This document shows positions 59,901-64,000 of a stretch of DNA of 64,000 nucleotides, piece by piece. Under the pieces are notes generated by a model. That model ran no database searches. It worked only from the letters and a program-made list of their open reading frames with translations, and had not been told where the DNA came from. The position numbers and the translations under genes were made by a program. This DNA is from Sabellastarte sp. h YS-2021 (taxonomy: Eukaryota > Annelida > Polychaeta > Sabellida > Sabellidae), in NCBI GenBank assembly GCA_964017235.1, contig OZ024935.1, positions 91,697,207-91,761,206 on the forward strand. Reading direction: 5' to 3'. Positions within the stretch are counted from its first letter, which is position 1. Each line of letters opens with the position of its first letter.

Positions 59901-60452
59901 GTGTCTCAGAAATTTAGGTTCAGATTCATTTAAGTCAGACCTGACTTACTTTGTGACCTGGTTAACACTTTCGATGACATGTAACCAGAGTGCCTTTTCA
60001 ACTCTAGCTTCCCAACTTAGTCTCCTTCCCTCTCGGTCCCACCCCCAAACCTGGTACACTGACCTTGAACGCCCCTCGACTCTCCTTATAAGAAATGATT
60101 TTTGTTACTAGCGCACTGAGTTCCCCTTAGTGGGGAAGATATTGCGCCTGCAAAGCAGTAGATTAGATTAGATTAGACTTTGCTTAAGAAATAAAAACAT
60201 TTCATCAGTATGTACTGTAAAGAGAATTGAGAAGAGAATATATCCTTTGTTTACACCATTAGTAACTGCAAAGTTTTTAGACAGACATGTTCCACATTTA
60301 ACACAATCTACTTATTCTTATAAATAACAAGTATTACAAAAGTACCTTTTCCGTATCTGTGTGGGATCCATGCTGTGTCCATATGTCAGTGTATTGTTGC
60401 AGCTAAAGACAAATGAAGAAATAAACAATAGCTTCCAGTTGATCCCAAACAT
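47767..60452 (-). CDS. Small secreted coiled-coil protein gene, copy B (3 exons seen)
   Basis: Exon 1 60452-60346 (107 nt), exon 2 54894-54848 (47 nt), exon 3 47914-47767 (148 nt). Phases agree: exon 1 ends in phase 2, exon 2 ends in phase 1, and the joined frame stays open through exon 3. The product begins with a signal peptide (KLLFISSFVFSC), then a polar linker, a Cys pair in DECTCD, and a Lys/Asn/Asp/Glu-rich helical stretch with VEQNKMKLMKFDS. It is probably secreted, with a disulfide-forming neck and an alpha-helical stalk. This is a layout seen before globular lectin-like or C1q-like heads, but the head exons are not found, so the family is unknown. The 3' side is cut off from any further exons by Ngaro-like element 2. 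Intron 2 holds the Harbinger element. Confidence 0.6.
48187..48206 (+). repeat. (AAT)n microsatellite
   Basis: About six ATA/AAT units in the intron of copy B. A shorter form 'aacaataacatc' is at the matching place in copy A (about 2618). Confidence 0.8.
48545..49400 (+). repeat. Left subterminal repeat zone of the Harbinger element
   Basis: A dozen or more variants of AGGCCTGTCGGTTAAC / GACAAGCCTGTAAA in both directions, with a direct repeat of about 245 bases (cggtaactatgcatttttggag near 48825 echoes cggtgactaggtattttttg near 48560). Confidence 0.8.
49780..50055 (+). CDS. Harbinger MADF-domain protein, N-terminal part
   Basis: The open frame of 91 codons begins with a non-ATG codon, so the true start may be elsewhere. 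Residues 27-85 fit a MADF (Myb/SANT-like) DNA-binding domain: DSDEEAIMEFIKQHKEFYEK, KKEVLWEQLAAI, and a KTMNKCFKTNHTRYGKL region with the typical basic third helix. PIF/Harbinger elements are known to carry such a second protein, which helps the transposase enter the nucleus and bind the ends. A stop at 50053-50055 cuts the domain just before its end. Related coding sequence goes on in other frames to about 51115 (Gln/Pro/Ser-rich), so the gene is frameshifted. Confidence 0.75.
   Translation: MDTDVESTQSRQKNGQMKSIFLSDSDEEAIMEFIKQHKEFYEKTNDSFKDKQKKEVLWEQLAAIRNLPIKTMNKCFKTNHTRYGKLTQTKS
50056..51115 (+). pseudogene. Continuation of the Harbinger MADF gene, frameshifted
   Basis: Downstream of the MADF part the coding-like character continues but switches frames. 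QLEERDFLTFRNDTVKFLSE and QYKAKEHKRKVTTSR (50387-50605) resemble the C-terminal helical part of Harbinger MADF proteins. A Pro/Gln/Ser-rich stretch follows at 50648-51118. At least two frame changes separate these from the start. Confidence 0.6.
51116..51998. other. Harbinger inter-gene spacer
   Basis: Low-complexity DNA between the convergent genes: C/A-rich at 51118-51440, then T-rich. A 40-bp unit (tttctctttatttggggaat, aaaattcatttggaaac) is repeated in tandem at about 51577-51650. No coding is supported. Confidence 0.6.
51999..53247 (-). pseudogene. Harbinger DDE transposase, broken
   Basis: Minus-strand remnants in several frames. N-terminal start MTRTHQEQLIDHLK (53247). Helix-turn-helix part around 52940-52745 (LIEERITP, ATLHCNTTGG, FAKPF). 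First catalytic Asp in ALVDADYKFLLVNVGASGSS (about 52570-52510). Second Asp in HYFLLGDDAFAL (about 52410). C-terminal part LLTTMDQRAKIVRDIVLTCV (about 52220-52160). In the block expected to read VVENAFGIL the glutamate codon is TAG (52254-52256), so the third catalytic residue is lost. There are also several frameshifts. Intact members are about 400 residues and cut DNA with a DDE triad. This copy cannot act. Confidence 0.85.
53290..54780 (-). repeat. Right subterminal repeat zone of the Harbinger element
   Basis: Repeated words such as 'acggcttgtctgt', 'ggcttgtctattaagggttt' and 'tccctgaccctac' occur on both sides of the nested foldback. They are shared with the smaller element at 35208-36494 (gacaagccgtaaacc). 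Confidence 0.75.
53877..54420. mobile_element. 544-bp foldback/MITE nested in the Harbinger element
   Basis: Inverted arms of about 85 bases: left starts TGGGCAAAAAGAGGATCAAG, right is the complement of TGGGAAAAAAGAGGATCAAT. Further matches include 'gtcaaccaat.aacaa', 'aaactaggtca' and 'atcacatgacca'. No target duplication could be fixed and there is no coding capacity. Confidence 0.7.
54848..54894 (-). CDS. Copy B exon 2: Cys micro-exon
   Basis: Acceptor 'tttacag', donor GTAAGTT. In the exon 1 frame it reads GSSHLRRSSDECTCD. It starts only about 55 bases to the right of the Harbinger insertion. Confidence 0.62.
55961..56000 (+). mobile_element. Tiny 3' remnant of the L2/CR1-like LINE
   Basis: 'gagatattacgcctgtaaag' followed by 'cagtagattgggttagat' matches the last 40 bases of the copies ending near 34830 and 60176. 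Confidence 0.6.
56745..57055 (+). repeat. Degenerate minisatellite, core GCCAGGACAGTCC
   Basis: At least six copies of (G/A)CCAGG(A/G)CAGTCC spaced roughly 40-60 bases, near 56752, 56800, 56843, 56940, 56978 and 57037. The spacers differ. Confidence 0.7.
57087..57661 (+). repeat. Direct repeat pair, about 167 bp, 412 bp apart
   Basis: 57083-57249 and 57495-57661 are more than 90 percent alike (shared 'tctaccggtccctagtagtg', 'gaatagacaccat' and 'aagcaggcgctcccctgatg'). Between them 'accagataa/caagctggcgagc' also repeats. No coding lies between them, so they are not the ends of a retroelement. Confidence 0.85.
58880..59872. other. Unassigned AT-rich DNA, extra relative to copy A
   Basis: No repeat family or gene is recognised. 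Together with the following LINE end it makes up about 1.3 kb missing from copy A. Confidence 0.4.
59873..59993 (+). repeat. Mosaic of two short duplicated pieces
   Basis: 59873-59938 equals 57774-57839 with one difference in 66 bases. 59954-59993 equals 61677-61716 exactly (40 bases). Directly after it comes the LINE 3' end. Three unrelated pieces are thus joined within 300 bases. Confidence 0.88.
59996..60176 (+). mobile_element. L2/CR1-like LINE 3' end
   Basis: Matches 34675-34830 (cccaacttagtctccttccc, cgcccctcgactct, ggggaagatattgcgcctgc) and ends in GATTA repeats (60163-60176), the expected tail of this family. Confidence 0.8.
60346..60452 (-). CDS. Copy B exon 1: signal peptide
   Basis: ATG at 60450-60452, 35 codons plus two bases, donor GTAC at 60345. 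Hydrophobic core at residues 8-17, then SCNNTLTYGHSMDPTQIRK. It is 16 nt shorter than copy A exon 1. Confidence 0.62.
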
Positions 60453-60525
60453 GTTGATTCAGTGGAGACAAATATAAAATATCTTTAGCTGTCTGTAGAG
60501 AGTGTTGTCATCCAAAACATATGCA

Positions 60526-60540
60526 AGTTTATATAACATT
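60526..60540 (-). promoter_or_regulatory. TATA-like box upstream of copy B exon 1
   Basis: GTTATATAAACT on the minus strand, about 80 bases before the start codon. Conserved with 5098-5112, including neighbouring 'gcaaaat'. Confidence 0.5.
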
Positions 60541-60925
60541 TTGCTTTTCTAAAAGACATCGATTATCTCAACATATGTATTGTGCTGACTTACTTTGTGC
60601 AATGGCTGCCCTATTATCTTATAATCACTAACATATTTTGTGTCTACAATTCATTTGTTAATTTTGTTTACACAAAGACCTTATGTTGAAGTAAGTCATA
60701 ATATGTACTATTGTTTTATATCTCTAGCAATGACTGTCATAACATGGTCTACATTTTGTGTTAACTGAAGAATACACAGGTAAACATGATTAATTGGATT
60801 ATATGTGATACACTTAGGATTATTTTGATTGAAATATGTTAATAACATTTTTATAACATCAAATGTGCTTCTTATATCTGTTGATTGACTTTTGTATTTT
60901 GACATTATATCAGATTGCACAGATG

Positions 60926-61800
60926 AAAACATTAAGGATGAAATGAAACAATAAAAACTTGGAACTGCGGGATTAAACCTGCATTACCAAAACCAAAGTA
61001 GTATACTGAATGTAATACACTAGTTTTACACTAGTAAGAAAAAAACTACAAAATAAGTATAAACACAGAAACTCATTTCAAAACTTTTCCAGGGGAGAGT
61101 AATTGAATCCATCATTGCCATCTCATTTATCTAATAAAACTAAAGTTCACTGTCCTGAAAACCAATGTAGCCACATGTTAACATCCCTCAATCTCCCATT
61201 TCAAAAGAAGAAGTAAAATTAGTTATCTGTAAGTTTCCAAAATAACGTCCAGGTTCAAATTAACGCCTGGTTCACAAGCACACTGTTTACAATTTTATAT
61301 AACACATATGTCACGCCAAATCAATGAAATTGCCTATTCCATTTATAATTAAGTATTTTGGTACTCACTTGTAAAGTTTACCACAGGAAGGTGTTCACTG
61401 TTTGAAGTCAAGTCAGGTTCTGTTTGCATTGTGTTGTTTTAAATCCCGTTGCTTCTTCATGTTATGTGACCTCCGGGGTCGAGGACAAGATCTTGCAGAC
61501 AACCGTGATTTTCGCCAATCGGTAATTACTACATTCCCCTCTGTTTTGTTACTTTAAGATGATATTCAGTTCTTGATGAGACATTCTGCTTAGAGGTAAT
61601 AGCATAACCAGGACTACCTGGTTAAAACTCCATTTTCTACTTAAAACCGAATGCCTATGACAGAGCATAACCATGATGACCTGGTTAACACTTTCGATGA
61701 CATGTAACCAGAGTGCAAATCAGACCGGTTCTCTGTAGTCAAGAGAGACTGAACACAGACCCTGGGTTCAGTCAATCAAAACTGCCTGCTGGGGGAAATG
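60926..61800. other. Intergenic DNA between copy B and the coiled-coil locus
   Basis: No gene is recognised. It holds the source or partner (61677-61716) of the 40-base exact repeat at 59954. Confidence 0.4.
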
Positions 61801-62162
61801 TTTTCTGACTGTTGTGAATGTACAGGTTGTCATCTCCACACAGCTGAGCTATACCTTGACTGAGGCTGTGGATCCTTACATCTGGCAACATTGCCCAGGA
61901 GTACGCCAAGTACATGCCAGTGCAACAATGAGGCAGTGCAACTGGGTGGACTGATACTTGGCTTGTGATTAAGTTCCTGTCCAGTTAACCAGAAGTTGAA
62001 GTTCTCGATGAGTTGCTGATCATTCTTATGAAGCTCAGGATTTTTGGATCTACATTTTGGGAACCAATTCCTTCTGATGACAAGCTTTAATAGTCCAGCA
62101 AGTAAAAGACAGCCAGCATCCCTTGCAGCAGATAACAGAAGATCTTCATACCTTTGCATCTG

Positions 62163-62903
62163 TTATTCTAAGGATAACTGTGCTTTTCTTGAAACAAAGT
62201 GAGGTAGATGTCTTTTTTTCATGTTGGAAATTTCCACATGGCAACCATGGATAAAGCATCTTTTCTTTGAATGCTTTGTTTTAACTGAAGTATGTTGCAG
62301 TTCATGGCTTTTGACATCTTGGACAGCTTCACTTGCTCTTGACTTTGGCCGTTCATAATTGCTGTTCCAGAAAACCCTTGTTTTGACCAGAGGATACCAT
62401 TTTGGTTCAGAACAAGCAGGCAAGTAGCCACCCTGTGTGTCACTGTGTTCACCCATTTGATACCGAACACATGGCAGTGACGTGGTGACCAGTTCATTGT
62501 CACCATTTCCACTAGCCCTATCCTGTACACTGATGGCTGAAACATCTAAAACTGATGGACACAACACAATACTTGGTAGCTGCTGTGAACACTGGGTAGT
62601 TCTCATGACTAGCATTTCAGTAGAGCAGAAACTCCCAGCACTGGTATTCTGTTCAATTACTGAATGACTCGCCATGTTAAATCCACTTTGTGTACCCGTA
62701 AGCAAAGGACTGAGAAGCTGGACATCCAACAGTGGTGAATAATGCTGAAAAATTACCTTTTCCTTGCAAGAAGATGTTTGGTGAGACTTTGATATATTTT
62801 CTGCAAGACTTGATAAATTTGGGAGCACAAGAGATGAGATTTGTATTGGTGTATCCACTATTTTGGCAACTGAAGAAGTCTGGCTTGCCGTATGGACCTT
62901 CAC
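62163..62903 (-). CDS. Ser/Thr-rich segment with Cys-His motif
   Basis: 246 codons open, the longest non-transposon frame in the window apart from the DIRS frame. The sense frame likely starts further upstream, since the first codon is not ATG. Polar and low in complexity up to residue 190, then RPKSRASEAVQDVKSHEL and a basic CFIHGCHVEISNMKKRHLPH stretch resembling a single C2H2-like finger. Ends at TAA, 62163-62165. Confidence 0.5.
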   Translation of the reverse strand: MKVHTASQTSSVAKIVDTPIQISSLVLPNLSSLAENISKSHQTSSCKEKVIFQHYSPLLDVQLLSPLLTGTQSGFNMASHSVIEQNTSAGSFCSTEMLVMRTTQCSQQLPSIVLCPSVLDVSAISVQDRASGNGDNELVTTSLPCVRYQMGEHSDTQGGYLPACSEPKWYPLVKTRVFWNSNYERPKSRASEAVQDVKSHELQHTSVKTKHSKKRCFIHGCHVEISNMKKRHLPHFVSRKAQLSLE

Positions 62904-62944
62904 AGTTGAAACACAATTGTTGTCAACACTAGATACTCATCGAG

Positions 62945-63600
62945 TGAATAACCACAGATGTTGTACTTGCTTCCACAACACCCTGTTGTGTTTCCTTTCT
63001 TCCCCCTTTTCATAATCCAACTTCTTCTTCACTATCTTCAGCTGGCAGTTTTCTATCAGAGCTGACATTGTTTCATCCCTGTACTTCGCTGTTTCAGACC
63101 ATTGATCTTTAAGTTCTGATAATATTCCAAGAGAGATTCATATTCTTTTCTAAGACTAGACACCATCTAACCACAGATGTTGTACTAGCTTCCACAACAC
63201 CCTGTTGTGTTTCCTTTCTTCCCCCTTTTCATAATCCAACTTCTTCTTTACTATCTTCAGCTGGCAGTTTTCTATCAGAGCTGACATTGTTTCATCCCTG
63301 TACTTCGCTGTTTCAGACCATTGATCTTTAAGTTCTGATAATATTCCAGGGAGAGATTCATATTCTTTTCTAAGACTAGACACCATCTAACCACAGATGT
63401 TGTACTTGCTTCCACAACACCCTGTTGTGTTTCCTTTCTTCCCCCTTTTCATAATCCAACTTCTTCTTCACTATCTTCAGCTGGCAGTTTTCTATCAGAG
63501 CTGACATTGTTTCATCCCTGTACTTCGCTGTTTCAGACCATTGATCTTTAAGTTCTGATAATATTCCAGGGAGAGATTCACATTCTTTTCTAAGACTAGA
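62945..63600 (-). repeat. Three tandem 220-bp units within the coiled-coil locus
   Basis: Units: 63600-63381, 63380-63161 and 63160-about 62945, nearly identical (a few differences). Each codes for SLRKE(Y/C)ESLPGILSELKD, QWSETAKYRDETMSALIENC and QLKIVKKKLDYEKG. Since 220 is not a multiple of three, each junction shifts the frame and a stop follows (WLDGV then stop). Confidence 0.9.
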
Positions 63601-64000
63601 CACCTCTTCTTTCAAGGATTTGACTTCAGATATATGATATCTGTGCTCCATTTTAAGAATGCCAATCTCACTGTCTTTAGAGTGTAACTGACTTCATTGA
63701 AACTCTAAGCTTTGCTTTAAGTCACTGTTCCTTTCCCTTTCTGTATCTAGCATGTGCTTTAACTCTTTCACTTGTTTATGTTCACCTTGAAACATGTTAT
63801 TCAACTTCTTGATTACATACGTTGAGTGAACATCCAAAAGAATGAAAGATAAAGCAACTGCTTCCTCAATGTTGCAATACTTGCTCAGGAACACTTCAAC
63901 ATCTTGTCGATGAAGATTGTCTGCAACGAATTGCCAGACTGACCAGATCACACCTTTCTGTCCCTAAATAGTCACAAAAGGCTTGATGTAGATCCTTTTC

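Larger units (their letters stand above)
47520..60925. repeat. Duplicated segment, copy B (partner at 1190-5510)
   Basis: Colinear with copy A but expanded by later material: Harbinger element 48531-54794, repeat-rich DNA 55600-58470, and 58880-60176 with a LINE end and short duplicated bits. SINEs present in copy A are absent here, so most insertions on both sides came after the duplication. Confidence 0.85.
61830..63990 (-). pseudogene. Coiled-coil protein locus, unknown family, probably damaged
   Basis: Minus strand, entering from beyond the right edge. First part about 63951-63700: VWQFVADNLHRQDVEVFLSK, ILLDVHSTYVIKKLNNMFQ, then a heptad-rich coiled coil (KQVKELKHMLDTERERNSDL) that runs into an in-frame TGA. 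The frame reopens in 63651-63376 with KSLKEEVSSLRKECESLPGI. Next come three near-identical 220-bp units. Then 62903-62163 is a Ser/Thr-rich linker ending in a possible Cys-His motif (KRCFIHGCHVEISNMKKRHL, PHF), and after one in-frame TAA the same frame goes on at 62159-61830 (ARDAGCLLLAGLLKL, RRNWFPKCRSKNPEL). The order suggests an N-terminal helical domain, coiled coil and a C-terminal zinc-finger-like part. The stops and the frame-shifting repeats make a pseudogene likely, though short introns cannot be excluded. Confidence 0.55.

Noticed and set aside
1-64000. CRISPR array, operons or other bacterial systems
   Set aside because: No regularly spaced identical repeats with unique spacers and no clustered ORFs with ribosome sites; the DNA is eukaryotic.

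Overview
The window is eukaryotic, AT-rich, repeat-dense DNA. It looks like an invertebrate animal, probably marine. The grounds are spliced genes with GT-AG introns, tRNA-derived SINEs, L2/CR1-like LINE ends, PIF/Harbinger transposons, and several tyrosine-recombinase (YR) retroelements of the DIRS and Ngaro groups. I cannot name the species from the sequence alone. There is no bacterial-type operon, CRISPR array or rRNA gene. All coordinates were read by eye; element edges without a target-site duplication (TSD) are good to about 10-30 bases.

Layout. 1-1.2 kb: unassigned, possibly the end of a Harbinger-like element. 1.2-5.5 kb: one copy (A) of a small secreted-protein gene on the minus strand. 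5.5-8.2 kb: a SINE, unassigned AT-rich DNA and a LINE end. 8.3-12 kb: a very decayed Ngaro-like element with an inserted MITE, followed at 12.1-13.4 kb by a degenerate tandem array. 16-25.5 kb: Ngaro-like element 1, carrying a 3.2-kb non-coding inverted-repeat element which itself carries a 0.64-kb relative. 26.1-32.8 kb: a DIRS-type element with inverted ends, carrying a 1.07-kb non-autonomous DNA transposon. 33.8-34.8 kb: LINE. 35.2-36.5 kb: a deletion derivative of a Harbinger element. 37.6-40.7 kb: SINEs and a pair of inverted repeats. 42.3-47.5 kb: Ngaro-like element 2 with textbook split direct repeats. 47.5-60.9 kb: copy B of the secreted-protein gene, split by a 6.3-kb Harbinger element (48.5-54.8 kb) and by repeat-rich DNA at 55.6-58.5 and 58.9-60.2 kb. 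61.8-64 kb: a minus-strand coiled-coil gene or pseudogene with three 220-bp tandem copies of one segment.

Only two host loci are seen: the duplicated secreted-protein gene and the coiled-coil locus at the right end. The duplication is useful because copy A serves as the empty site for insertions in copy B. It confirms the Harbinger insertion and its TAA target duplication. The spliced frame is consistent through three exons in copy B but not in copy A. Most of the remaining sequence is mobile DNA inserted into other mobile DNA.
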